A stretch of DNA of 64,000 nucleotides from Pseudonocardia asaccharolytica DSM 44247 = NBRC 16224 (GTDB lineage: Bacteria > Actinomycetota > Actinomycetes > Mycobacteriales > Pseudonocardiaceae), in assembly GCF_000423625.1 (NCBI RefSeq), contig NZ_AUII01000006.1, positions 62,001 to 126,000 on the forward strand. The letters are read 5' to 3'. This document shows, in pieces, positions 42,322 through 50,004 of the stretch; positions within the stretch are counted from its first letter, which is position 1, and each line of letters opens with the position of its first letter. The translations under genes and the position numbers were made by a program. The notes below the pieces were generated by a model. The model was not told the DNA's origin, did no database searches, and saw only the letters and a list, made by a program, of their open reading frames with translations.

Positions 42322-43083
42322 GTGGTCGTCGCGTCGCCGGGCACGCTGGCGTTCCTCCTCCTGGCCGGCCTCCTCGCCGGTGCCGTGAACGCCGTGGCGG
42401 GTGGGGGTTCGCTGCTGGTGTTCCCCGCGCTGCTCGCGGTCGGCTTCCCGCCGCTGGCCGCCAACGTCACCAACTCGGTCGCGCAGTGGCCCGGCTATCT
42501 GGGCCTCATCCTCGGTCAGCGGCGCGACCTGCGTGAGCAGCGCCGCCGGATCCTGCTCACCTCCGCCGTCGCCGTCGTCGGGGCCGGACTCGGATGTGCG
42601 CTGCTGTTGATACTGCCCGGCGCGGTCTTCGACGCCGTCGTCCCCGCCCTGGTGCTGCTGGCCAGCCTGCTGCTCGCGCTCCAACCGAAGATCAAACGCT
42701 GGGTCGGACACCCCGAGCCCGGCGCCCCCGACCGGATGGGCGCGCTGCTGCCGGCGATCCTCGTCGCATCGATCTACGGCGGCTACTTCGGGGGCGCGCT
42801 CGGCGTCATCCTGATCGCGACGCTGTCGCTGTTCGCCCACGACAGCCTGATTCGGCTCAACGCGCTCAAGGGGCTGTTGTCGCTGGTGGTCGCGACCGTA
42901 TCGCTCGCGATCTTCGCGGTCGGCGCGCCGGTCGACTGGCTCGCGGTCGCGCTGCTGGCCCCCACCACTCTGATCGGTGGGTTTGTCGGCGCGAAGGTCG
43001 CGCAACGGCTGCCGGAGACCGTGCTGCGCTGGTGCGTGGTGGGGCTGGGCGTCGTGGTCGGCGTCTGGCTGCTCGTCGCCTGA
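42322..43083 (+). CDS. TSUP (TauE/SafE) family anion exporter-like membrane protein
   Basis: A 253-residue protein with about eight membrane helices. The family opening LLAGLLAGAVNAVAGGGSLL and the repeat ASIYGGYFGGALGVILIATL are clear. TSUP proteins move sulfite, sulfoacetate or other small organosulfur anions. GTG at 42322 is the first start that spares rnpB. Its stop is 44 bp from a perfect palindrome shared with another site. Confidence 0.88.
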   Translation: MVVASPGTLAFLLLAGLLAGAVNAVAGGGSLLVFPALLAVGFPPLAANVTNSVAQWPGYLGLILGQRRDLREQRRRILLTSAVAVVGAGLGCALLLILPGAVFDAVVPALVLLASLLLALQPKIKRWVGHPEPGAPDRMGALLPAILVASIYGGYFGGALGVILIATLSLFAHDSLIRLNALKGLLSLVVATVSLAIFAVGAPVDWLAVALLAPTTLIGGFVGAKVAQRLPETVLRWCVVGLGVVVGVWLLVA

Positions 43084-43127
43084 ACGCCGCCGGCCCGGTG
43101 CGGCATCCGCGTCCGTCGCCGCTCAAA

Positions 43128-43179
43128 CCCCCTGTGAGTGCGTAACAGTGTTAGAACACTGTTACGCACTCACAGGGGG
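43128..43179. repeat. Perfect 52-bp palindrome, copy 1
   Basis: Two 25-bp arms (43128-43152 and 43155-43179) match perfectly around a 2-nt centre AG. The inner arm sequence GTGAGTGCGTAACAGTGTT is identical to that of the copy at 47311. This copy lies between convergent genes and contains the last codons and stop of the histidine phosphatase gene. Confidence 0.95.
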
Positions 43180-43838
43180 AGGTGGGAGGTGTCGTTGACC
43201 AGGCGGACGGAGGTGCCGCCGTCGGGATAGAAATCGGCGACGCACAGCGAGGCCAGGTCGAGATGCAGGGTGTAGAGGATCGAGGGCCCAGCGCCCAGCG
43301 CCTCGCACAGCATCATCTTGATCGGCGTCACGTGGCTGACCACGACGACGGTCCGCTCCGGGTAGGCCGCGGCGATCTCGGCCCGCTCCGCGGCGAGCCG
43401 CTGTCCGACCTCGGCGAAACTCTCCCCACCGGGCGGGGCGACGTCCTGCGAACCCAGCCAGGCCCGGTGCAGCTGCGGGTCCCGCTCCCGGGCCTCGACG
43501 AACGTGAGTCCCTCCCAGGAGCCGAAGTCGGTCTCGATCAGGCCACGGCGGACGACGAGCGGGGCGCCGGTCGCCTCGGCCACCGCCGCGGCGGTCTGCG
43601 CCGCGCGGCGCAGCGGTGAGGACAGCACCGCGGCGATCCCGTCGACGGCGGCCAGCCGAGCCGCGGCACCGGCCGCCTGCCGCAGGCCGAGCTTGGTGAG
43701 CTCCGGATCGCCGTGCCCGGAGTAGCGCCGCTCGACCGAGAGTGCGGTCTGCCCGTGGCGCAGCAGCAGAAACCGGGTCGGCCGGCCGAGCTGTCCGGTC
43801 CACGCGGTGGTCGCTGCCTGCTGCCCGGCACCGGTCAC
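43170..43838 (-). CDS. Histidine phosphatase superfamily protein
   Basis: A 222-residue phosphoglycerate mutase-like phosphatase. The catalytic RHG motif is FLLLRHGQTALSVERR, with the second arginine in SSPLRRAAQTAA, Glu in LIETDFGSWEGLT and the second His in VVVVSHVTPIKMM. In mycobacteria the same domain is fused behind RNase HI (Rv2228c) and shows acid and alpha-ribazole phosphatase activity. Here it is a separate gene whose start overlaps rnhA by 4 bp. The final codons LPL and the stop are part of the palindrome. Confidence 0.88.
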   Translation of the reverse strand: MTGAGQQAATTAWTGQLGRPTRFLLLRHGQTALSVERRYSGHGDPELTKLGLRQAAGAAARLAAVDGIAAVLSSPLRRAAQTAAAVAEATGAPLVVRRGLIETDFGSWEGLTFVEARERDPQLHRAWLGSQDVAPPGGESFAEVGQRLAAERAEIAAAYPERTVVVVSHVTPIKMMLCEALGAGPSILYTLHLDLASLCVADFYPDGGTSVRLVNDTSHLPL

Positions 43839-44245
43839 GGAACGTCCCCGGCGTCCATCGCCTTGTTGGCCAGCGCGTCGGCGCGCCCGTTGCGGGCCCG
43901 CGGCACCCAGCCGAACCGCACCCCACCCAGCTCACGGACGAGCGCGGCGGCCTCGGCGGCCAGCGGCTGCAGGCCCGGGTGCTTGATCCGCCAGCGTCCC
44001 GACATCTGCTCGACGACGAGCTTGGAGTCCATCCGCACCTCGACGTCGGTCGCGCCCAGCTCCCGCGCGGCCTGCAGGCCGGCGATGAGACCTCGGTACT
44101 CGGCGACGTTGTTGGTGGCGATCCCGAGATAGCCCTGCCGCTGCGCCACCACCTCGTCGGTCGCCGCGTCGAGCACGACGGCCCCGTAGCCCGCGGGACC
44201 CGGATTGCCCCGGGCGCCGCCGTCGGCCTCGACGATGACCTTCAC
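43835..44245 (-). CDS. rnhA: Ribonuclease HI, stand-alone
   Basis: A 136-residue RNase H with the acidic catalytic set: Asp in VIVEADGGARGNPGPAGYG, Glu in NNVAEYRGLIAGL, Asp in EVRMDSKLVVEQM and a final Asp in GRADALANKAMD. The GTG at 44245 gives the usual family start. The fused mycobacterial homologue has the phosphatase domain on the same chain; here the two genes overlap as GTGA. It removes RNA from RNA-DNA hybrids. Confidence 0.88.
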   Translation of the reverse strand: MKVIVEADGGARGNPGPAGYGAVVLDAATDEVVAQRQGYLGIATNNVAEYRGLIAGLQAARELGATDVEVRMDSKLVVEQMSGRWRIKHPGLQPLAAEAAALVRELGGVRFGWVPRARNGRADALANKAMDAGDVP

Positions 44246-44255
44246 CGGTCTGCCC

Positions 44256-44993
44256 TCAAACGCCCGACTCCTTCGTCCGCACCAGGATCGTTCCGCACTC
44301 CTCGCAGCGCACCAGTTCGTCGGCGGGAGCCGCGCGCAGCTGGCTGAGGAACGTGCGGTCCAGCTCCAGCCGGCAGGCCCCGCAGCGCCGCTCGCGCAGC
44401 GGCGCGGCACCCACGTTCCCCTGTTCGCGGCGCCGCTCGTAGATCGCGAGGACCTCGCCGGGAATCTCCCCGACGACCGCGGTGCGGTCCCGCCCGCGCC
44501 CGGCCACGACGGCGTCGATATCGGCGAGGGCGTTGTCGCGGCGCTCGGTGATCTCCGACAGGCGCTGCTCGGCCTCGGTCAGCACCCGGCGGGCGTGTTC
44601 GAGGTGGACGCCGAGGGCCTCGCGCTGCTCCATCACCTCCAGCTGCTCGTCCTCGAGGACGGTCTGGCGGCGCGCCAGGGTCTGCAGCTCGTGCTGCAGG
44701 TCGGCGGCCTGTTTGGCCCCCACCCCGGACCCGGCGAGCAGCTGCTCGTCGCGCCGGGTGCGGGCGCGTACCCCCTCGACGTCGTGCTCGAGGCGGCGGA
44801 TGTCGCGGTCCAGGTCGCCCGCCGCCGTCTCGGTGGCGATGAGCTTGTCCTTACCCTCCTGCACCGCGGCCTCGGCCTCGGTGAGTTCGGTGTGCTCGGG
44901 GAGGGTGCGCCGCCGGTGTGCCAGCCGGGTCAGCTCGGCGTCGATCTCGGCCAGGTCGAGTAACCGCCGCTGGACGGCGGGGTCGGCCTTCAT
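44256..44993 (-). CDS. C4 zinc-ribbon coiled-coil protein (Rv2229c-like)
   Basis: A 245-residue protein. Most of it is coiled coil (AEAAVQEGKDKLIATETAAG, LARRQTVLEDEQLEVMEQRE). The C-terminus is a C4 zinc ribbon: CGACRLELD and CEECGTILVR. The ATG at 44993 is preferred because AAGGAGG lies just before it; a further ATG 15 bp up would swallow that ribosome site. The family is conserved next to Nif3 and RNase H genes in actinobacteria; related proteins bind nucleic acid. Confidence 0.85.
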   Translation of the reverse strand: MKADPAVQRRLLDLAEIDAELTRLAHRRRTLPEHTELTEAEAAVQEGKDKLIATETAAGDLDRDIRRLEHDVEGVRARTRRDEQLLAGSGVGAKQAADLQHELQTLARRQTVLEDEQLEVMEQREALGVHLEHARRVLTEAEQRLSEITERRDNALADIDAVVAGRGRDRTAVVGEIPGEVLAIYERRREQGNVGAAPLRERRCGACRLELDRTFLSQLRAAPADELVRCEECGTILVRTKESGV

Positions 44994-45043
44994 GTGGCCC
45001 TCCTTCATCTCGCCCCCTGATTGCCGCTCACCCCAGCGTGGGA

Positions 45044-46192
45044 TCAGGGCTTTCCGATCGTCCAGGGGTCCGTCCGCAGAGCGGAGACGCGGACCTCGAC
45101 GCTACCCCCCAGCGCCGCACGCACCACGCCCGCCGCCTGCTCGCACCACGGCCACTCCGACGCCCAGTGCGCGACGTCGACGAGCGCGGGCGTGGGGCGG
45201 CCCGGCAGCGAACCCGCGAGCAGGTGCTCCGACGCCGGGTGGTGGCGCAGGTCGGCGGTGACGTAGACATCGACACCCGCGGCGATCGCCGCGTCGAGCG
45301 CGGAGTCGCCCGCGCCCCCGCACACCGCGACCCTGCGGATCTCCCGGTCGGGGTCGCCCGCCGCGCGCACCCCCCACGCGGTGGCCGGCAGCGCGGCCGC
45401 GACCCGCCGCGCGAACGCCGAGAGCGGCTCGGGCTCGGGCAGCGCGCCGACCCGGCCGAGCCCCTGTGCCGAGGGCCGCTCGGCCAGCTCGAACACGTCG
45501 AAGGCGGGTTCCTCATAGGGGTGCGACGCCCGCAGTGCGGCGACGACCTCAGCCCGCCGGGCGCGCGGCAACACCATCTCCAGTCGGGTCTCCGCGACCC
45601 GTTCGAGCCTGCCGACCTGCCCGATCGCCGGTGTCGCGCCCTCGTGCGGCAGGAACTGGCCGGTCCCGGCGGTGGCGAACGAGCAGTGGCTGTAGTTGCC
45701 CAGATGCCCGGCCCCGGCCGCCGACAACGCCTCGTGCACGGCGGTGAGCGCGGGCCCGGTCGGCACGAACGCGACGATCTTGTCCACCGGTGGGCCGGGC
45801 ACCGGCTGCAGCGGGCCCTCGATGGCCAGCCCGATCGCGGCGGCGAGGGCGTCGGAGACACCGGGGTCGGCGGCGTCGGCGTTGGTATGCGCGGTGAACA
45901 GCGCCGTCCCGGCCCGGACGAGCCGGTGCACCAGGGCACCCTTCGGGGTGTCCGCGCCGACCCCGTGCACTCCGCGCAGCAGCAGCGGATGGTGGGTGAC
46001 GAGCAGTCCGGCGCCGGTCTCGATGGCCTCCTCGACGGTCTCGGTGACCGGATCGACGGCCACCAGCACCCGCTCGACGGGATCGTCCGGGTCGCCGCAG
46101 ACCAGGCCGACGGCGTCCCAGCTCTGGGCGAGCGCGGGCGGGTACGCGGCCTCGAGGGCGGCGATGACATCGGCGAGGCGGGGCGTGGTCAT
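45044..46192 (-). CDS. Nif3-like dinuclear metal centre (DUF34) protein
   Basis: A 382-residue Nif3/YqfO-type protein. Metal-site motifs are [15 protein letters not shown] near residue 65, [19 protein letters not shown] after it, and [14 protein letters not shown] near the end. A PII-like insert occupies the middle ([20 protein letters not shown]). The ATG at 46192 overlaps the aminotransferase stop. Proposed roles for the family include a GTP cyclohydrolase-like or metal-chaperone function. Homologous to Rv2230c by position and length. Confidence 0.9.
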   Translation of the reverse strand: MTTPRLADVIAALEAAYPPALAQSWDAVGLVCGDPDDPVERVLVAVDPVTETVEEAIETGAGLLVTHHPLLLRGVHGVGADTPKGALVHRLVRAGTALFTAHTNADAADPGVSDALAAAIGLAIEGPLQPVPGPPVDKIVAFVPTGPALTAVHEALSAAGAGHLGNYSHCSFATAGTGQFLPHEGATPAIGQVGRLERVAETRLEMVLPRARRAEVVAALRASHPYEEPAFDVFELAERPSAQGLGRVGALPEPEPLSAFARRVAAALPATAWGVRAAGDPDREIRRVAVCGGAGDSALDAAIAAGVDVYVTADLRHHPASEHLLAGSLPGRPTPALVDVAHWASEWPWCEQAAGVVRAALGGSVEVRVSALRTDPWTIGKP

Positions 46193-47289
46193 GCCGCAAT
46201 TCTCGCCAACGCCGAGGCCAGCGCCGCGACCAGCACGCCGACCTGATCCGGCGGCCGCACCGCCACGCGCAGATGGTCCGGTCCGAGGCCGGGGAAGGTG
46301 TCGCCGCGGCGGGCCGCGATCCCGGCCGCCCGCAGTTCCTCGCGCACCCGCGGACCCTGTCCGGCGGGAAGCCGCAACAGCAGGTAGGGGGCCACACCGG
46401 GCAGCACCACGACGCCCGGCAACGCCGCGAGCGCGGCGGCCTGCGCCGCCCTCTGCGCCACCAGGGTCCGCGCGGCCCGCTCCGCGAGCTCGACGGCCGC
46501 GGGCTCGCTGCAGGCGATCACCGCCTCCAGCGCGAGCGTCCCCACCGGCCACGGCGGCCGCGGCGCCGCCAGCCGGGCGAGCAGATCCGGGGCGCCCAGC
46601 GCGTACCCGGCGCGCAGCCCGGCGAGCGCCCAGGTCTTGGTGAGGCTGCGCAGCACGAGCAGGCCCGGGACCGCGGCGTCCGCCCCGGCCAGCGACTCCG
46701 GCTCGCCGGGCAGCGCGTCGGCGAACGCCTCGTCGACCACCAGTACCCGGCCCGGCCGGGCCACGGCCGCCACGGCGCTCGCCGGATGCAGCACCCCGGT
46801 CGGGTTCGTCGGGTTCCCGATCACGACGAGGTCGGCGTCGGGCGGGACCGTGGCCGGGTCGAACCGGTGCCCCTCGGCCTCGTCGGTGAGCACCCTGGTC
46901 ACCGCGATCCCGGCCGCGCGCAGCGCCGCCTCCGGCTCGGTGAACCCCGGATGCACGACCGCGGCGCGCCGCGGCGCCAGCCCCGGCAGCAGCGCGAACC
47001 CCTCCGCGCTCCCGGCCAGTACCAGCACCTCCTCGGGGCGGCGGCCGTGCCGCGCGGCCACCGCGGCCCTGGCGGCGGCGTCGTGCGCCGCGCTCGGGTA
47101 GCGGGCCAGCCCGTCCAGCGCCGCGGCCAGCCGGTCGCGCAGCCACGCAGGCGGCGCGTCCGGCTGCACGTTCACCGCGAAGTCGAGCAGGCCCGGCTCC
47201 GCCTCGACGTCACCGTGGTGGCGCAACCGGGCATCGTCCGGATCCGGGTCGGGGTTGCCGTGATCCGGTCCGTCCGCGCCTCGCACCAT
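46189..47289 (-). CDS. cobC: CobC-like PLP aminotransferase (threonine-phosphate decarboxylase-like)
   Basis: A 366-residue fold type I aminotransferase. It shows [40 protein letters not shown] and the PLP-lysine region [20 protein letters not shown]. This matches the histidinol-phosphate aminotransferase-like CobC/Rv2231c group linked to cobalamin side-chain synthesis. The ATG at 47289 was chosen because it precedes the family N-terminus; earlier starts run into the palindrome. The gene symbol follows the mycobacterial naming; the reaction is not proven. Confidence 0.8.
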   Translation of the reverse strand: MVRGADGPDHGNPDPDPDDARLRHHGDVEAEPGLLDFAVNVQPDAPPAWLRDRLAAALDGLARYPSAAHDAAARAAVAARHGRRPEEVLVLAGSAEGFALLPGLAPRRAAVVHPGFTEPEAALRAAGIAVTRVLTDEAEGHRFDPATVPPDADLVVIGNPTNPTGVLHPASAVAAVARPGRVLVVDEAFADALPGEPESLAGADAAVPGLLVLRSLTKTWALAGLRAGYALGAPDLLARLAAPRPPWPVGTLALEAVIACSEPAAVELAERAARTLVAQRAAQAAALAALPGVVVLPGVAPYLLLRLPAGQGPRVREELRAAGIAARRGDTFPGLGPDHLRVAVRPPDQVGVLVAALASALARIAA

Positions 47290-47310
47290 GGCGAGAACCC
47301 TACGGTGAGC

Positions 47311-47364
47311 CTCCCCCGTGAGTGCGTAACAGTGTTGGAACACTGTTACGCACTCACGGGGGAG
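47311..47364. repeat. Perfect 54-bp palindrome, copy 2
   Basis: Two 26-bp arms (47311-47336 and 47339-47364) match perfectly around a GG centre. The inner 19 nt of each arm are the same as in the copy at 43128. This copy lies between divergent genes, and its right end GGGGGAG forms the ribosome site of the phosphatase gene. Confidence 0.95.
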
Positions 47365-47374
47365 GATGGGCTGC

Positions 47375-47854
47375 GTGAATGCTCCCCGAGAGAGACTGTC
47401 TGTGGCCTTCGTCTGCACCGGCAACATCTGTCGCTCGCCGATGGCGGCGCAGGTCTTCCGCGCCGAGCTGACCCTCGTTGGGCTCGCGGACCAGGTCACC
47501 GTGATCAGCGCCGGAACCGGTGACTGGCACATCGGCAACCCGGCCGACGAACGGGCGGTCGCGCTGCTGCGCGAGCGCGGATACCCCGTCGATCACGTGG
47601 CCCGTCAGGTCGACGCGGCCGTGCTGGCCGCGGACCTGCTCATCGCCCTGGACGACGACCACGTTCGGGCGCTGCGTCGCTCGGTCGCCGAACCGGACCG
47701 GGTGCGGCTGCTGCGTTCCTTCGACCCCGACGCACCCGCCGGCGCCGAGGTTCCCGACCCCTACTACGGCGGCTCGGAGGGCTTCGTGGAGGTCCTCGGG
47801 ATGATCGAGGCGGCCATGCCCGGCCTGCTGGACTGGGTGAAGTCGCGGCTGTGA
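47375..47854 (+). CDS. ptpA: Low-molecular-weight protein tyrosine phosphatase
   Basis: About 159 residues with the phosphate loop VCTGNICRSPMA (Cys14, Arg20) and the catalytic Asp loop VPDPYYGGSEGF. GTG at 47375 is preferred: it lies 9 nt after GGGGGAGG, while the ATG at 47366 abuts it. Mycobacterial PtpA (Rv2234) occupies the same conserved neighbourhood. The stop overlaps the fructosamine kinase GTG. Bacterial LMW phosphatases beside such kinases have been linked to protein deglycation. Confidence 0.85.
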   Translation: MNAPRERLSVAFVCTGNICRSPMAAQVFRAELTLVGLADQVTVISAGTGDWHIGNPADERAVALLRERGYPVDHVARQVDAAVLAADLLIALDDDHVRALRRSVAEPDRVRLLRSFDPDAPAGAEVPDPYYGGSEGFVEVLGMIEAAMPGLLDWVKSRL

Positions 47855-48693
47855 GGCATCCGCAGGCACCGGTGGCGCGGCTGCTCGGGGTCCGGGTGCG
47901 CCGCTCGGCGCCGCTCGGCGCGGCCACCAGGGTCGACCTGGACGACGGTCGCGTCGCCGTGGTGAAAGCAGGCGACGGGGTGGTCGCGGAGGCGGCCGGG
48001 CTGCGCTGGCTGGCGGTGCCGGGCGGGCCGCCGGTCCCCGCGGTACTGGCCGCGGACGACGGATGGCTGGTCATGGAGTTCGTCGCGGGCGGGCATCCGG
48101 CGCGGGAGCCGGCGGCCGCGTTCGGCCGCCGGCTCGCGACCCTGCATGCCGCCGGTGCGCCCGCGTTCGGCTCGCCGCCCGACGGTGGTCCGGCCGACGC
48201 CTGGATCGGTTCGGCTGCGATGCGCAACGTGCCGGGACCGCGCTGGCCGCAGTGGTATGCCGCCGAGCGGGTGCGGCCCTATGTGCGGATCGCCCGCGAC
48301 GCCGGCACCCTCTCCGCGGTCGAGGCGGCGGTGTTCGACACCGTCTGCGACCGGCTTCCCGATCTCGCCGGCCCCGCCGAGCCGCCCGCGCGGCTGCACG
48401 GGGATCTGTGGTCGGGCAACGTGCTGTGGTCGCCGGACGGGGCGTGGCTGATCGACCCGGCGGCGCACGGCGGGCACCGCGAGACCGACCTGGCGATGCT
48501 GGCGCTGTTCGGCCTGCCCCGTCTCGACACCGTGCTCGCGGCCTACGACGAGGCCGCCCCGCTGGCCCCCGGATGGCGCGAACGGGTGCCGCTGCACCAG
48601 CTGTTCCCGCTGCTGGTGCACACGGTGCTGTTCGGCGGCGGGTACGCGGGGCAGGCCGTGGCCGCGGCCCGGGCGGCGCTGCGAACCACATGA
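47851..48693 (+). CDS. Fructosamine/ribulosamine 3-kinase family protein
   Basis: A 280-residue APH-like kinase. The catalytic loop is RLHGDLWSGNVLWSPDGAWL and the metal site follows in IDPAAHGGHRETDLAMLALF, both hallmarks of fructosamine kinases. The ATP-site lysine lies in VAVVKAGDGV. These enzymes phosphorylate ketoamines on glycated proteins so that the sugar is released. It is translationally coupled to the LMW phosphatase upstream. Confidence 0.9.
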   Translation: MRHPQAPVARLLGVRVRRSAPLGAATRVDLDDGRVAVVKAGDGVVAEAAGLRWLAVPGGPPVPAVLAADDGWLVMEFVAGGHPAREPAAAFGRRLATLHAAGAPAFGSPPDGGPADAWIGSAAMRNVPGPRWPQWYAAERVRPYVRIARDAGTLSAVEAAVFDTVCDRLPDLAGPAEPPARLHGDLWSGNVLWSPDGAWLIDPAAHGGHRETDLAMLALFGLPRLDTVLAAYDEAAPLAPGWRERVPLHQLFPLLVHTVLFGGGYAGQAVAAARAALRTT

Positions 48694-48757
48694 AGATCGA
48701 CGTTTCGGCGCCGGGAGCCGCGATCCGCGCGGTTGCGGCCGCCGAAACGGCGATCTT
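48693..48757. repeat. 18-bp inverted repeat after the kinase gene
   Basis: Arms at 48693-48710 and 48740-48757 match at 17 of 18 positions, with a 29-nt spacer. The left arm starts on the last base of the stop codon. Inner core is CGTTTCGGCG / CGCCGAAACG. It may be the operon's terminator or an interspersed repeat. Confidence 0.7.
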
Positions 48758-48860
48758 GGCAGCGGCCGGGCAGGGGCCTTCAGGTTTGGTTCGGCGCTCG
48801 GTGGGCACAATTCGTCCGTCGCGCGCGACCAGCCAGACCGGCCACACAGGGGAGGCATTC

Positions 48861-49118
48861 ATGACGAGCACCAGACCTGCGCTGCGCACCCGCCGGGTGC
48901 CGGCGCACGCACTGCGCGCGCGCAGCGAGGTCGAGTCGCGGGCCCAGTTCCGCTGCCTCGTCGAACCGACGCGCACCCCGCCGTTGCCAGCGGACCGGCG
49001 CGGCGGGCGGCGCAGCCTCAGCACGATGCTCGCCCGTGCCGGGGGTGCCCTGTGTGTCCTCACGGTCGTGCTGGTGTATGTCCTGGTGATGCAGCAGCTG
49101 GCCATACCGGCAGGGTGA
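48861..49118 (+). CDS. Small single-pass membrane protein
   Basis: An 85-residue protein with a long basic, arginine-rich N-terminus (RTRRVPAHALRARSEVESRA) and one C-terminal membrane helix (ALCVLTVVLVYVLVMQQLAI). The ATG at 48861 follows GGGGAGG closely. No family is recognised. It converges with the lipoprotein gene. Confidence 0.65.
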   Translation: MTSTRPALRTRRVPAHALRARSEVESRAQFRCLVEPTRTPPLPADRRGGRRSLSTMLARAGGALCVLTVVLVYVLVMQQLAIPAG

Positions 49119-49142
49119 CGGTCCGCCGAGGGCGGCCCGGGG

Positions 49143-49991
49143 TCAACCGCTGACCGGCCGCCCGAACACCTCGGTCTCGACCTGGCGGAAGACCGCGTCG
49201 GTGTGGCGCTCCTGGCAGTCCAGATCCGCCAGCGATACCGCGATCTCCTCGGCCTGCAGCGCGCGCAACGCGGTGAGCCGCTCCCCGATCAGCGTCTCCG
49301 GATCGTCGCCGCCGAGCAGCGCATCCAGGCGTTTCTGGAAGTCCTCGATGATCATGTCCTGGTCGTCGCGGTACTGGTAGCCCTTGTCCTGCATGCACCG
49401 GGTCCACTCGTCCTGCGCCGCGATGACCCGCGGGTCCTGCGCGACGAGGACATCCTTGGGGTTGACATAGGTGCCCTCCAGCTGTTCGGGCGTGAACACC
49501 TGGGCGACCGCCTCGCGGGTGCATCCACCGGTGGCGGAGAAGTCCTCCTCGTCAAGGGCGAAAGCGAAGTCGGAGTCGCGGCCCTCGCCGAACAGCGTGA
49601 GCTCGTAGGCGACCCGGTCGGCCGCGGAGAGCCCGTCCATGATCTGCACGTTCGGCCCGAGCCCGATCGTGCGGACCGGATCGTCGAAGCGGGTGGTGAC
49701 CGACAGCCCCCACCGCTGCTTGTACTCCCGGCGCGACATGCCCGGCTCCTTGCGCACCGACTCCTGAGCTCGCCCGATCGTCGCGACGTCCACCGGGATG
49801 TACTCGAACCCGGCCCGCTTCATGCAGTCGGCGATGAGCGACTGCGTCCGCTCGACGTGCGCGACGAAATCCGCGTCGGACAGGCCGAACTCCCGGACCC
49901 CGGGCGGGCCGCCGGCGGCCGGGTCACCGCCGCCGCACGCCGACACCGCGAGGACGGCGAGGAGCATGCCGACGCCGAGGATCTTCCGCAT
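49143..49991 (-). CDS. Secreted lipoprotein of unknown function
   Basis: A 282-residue protein with a lipoprotein signal (LLAVLAVSACGGG). The mature part has scattered cysteines in a repeated plan (IADCMKRAGFEYIP, GCTREAV, WTRCMQDKGYQYRD, LDCQERH), which suggests disulfides outside the membrane. The two CMxxxGxxY-type segments look like an internal duplication. It is the last gene behind an ABC transporter with which it may work. Confidence 0.75.
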   Translation of the reverse strand: MRKILGVGMLLAVLAVSACGGGDPAAGGPPGVREFGLSDADFVAHVERTQSLIADCMKRAGFEYIPVDVATIGRAQESVRKEPGMSRREYKQRWGLSVTTRFDDPVRTIGLGPNVQIMDGLSAADRVAYELTLFGEGRDSDFAFALDEEDFSATGGCTREAVAQVFTPEQLEGTYVNPKDVLVAQDPRVIAAQDEWTRCMQDKGYQYRDDQDMIIEDFQKRLDALLGGDDPETLIGERLTALRALQAEEIAVSLADLDCQERHTDAVFRQVETEVFGRPVSG

Positions 49992-50004
49992 GTCTGTCCT
50001 CCCA

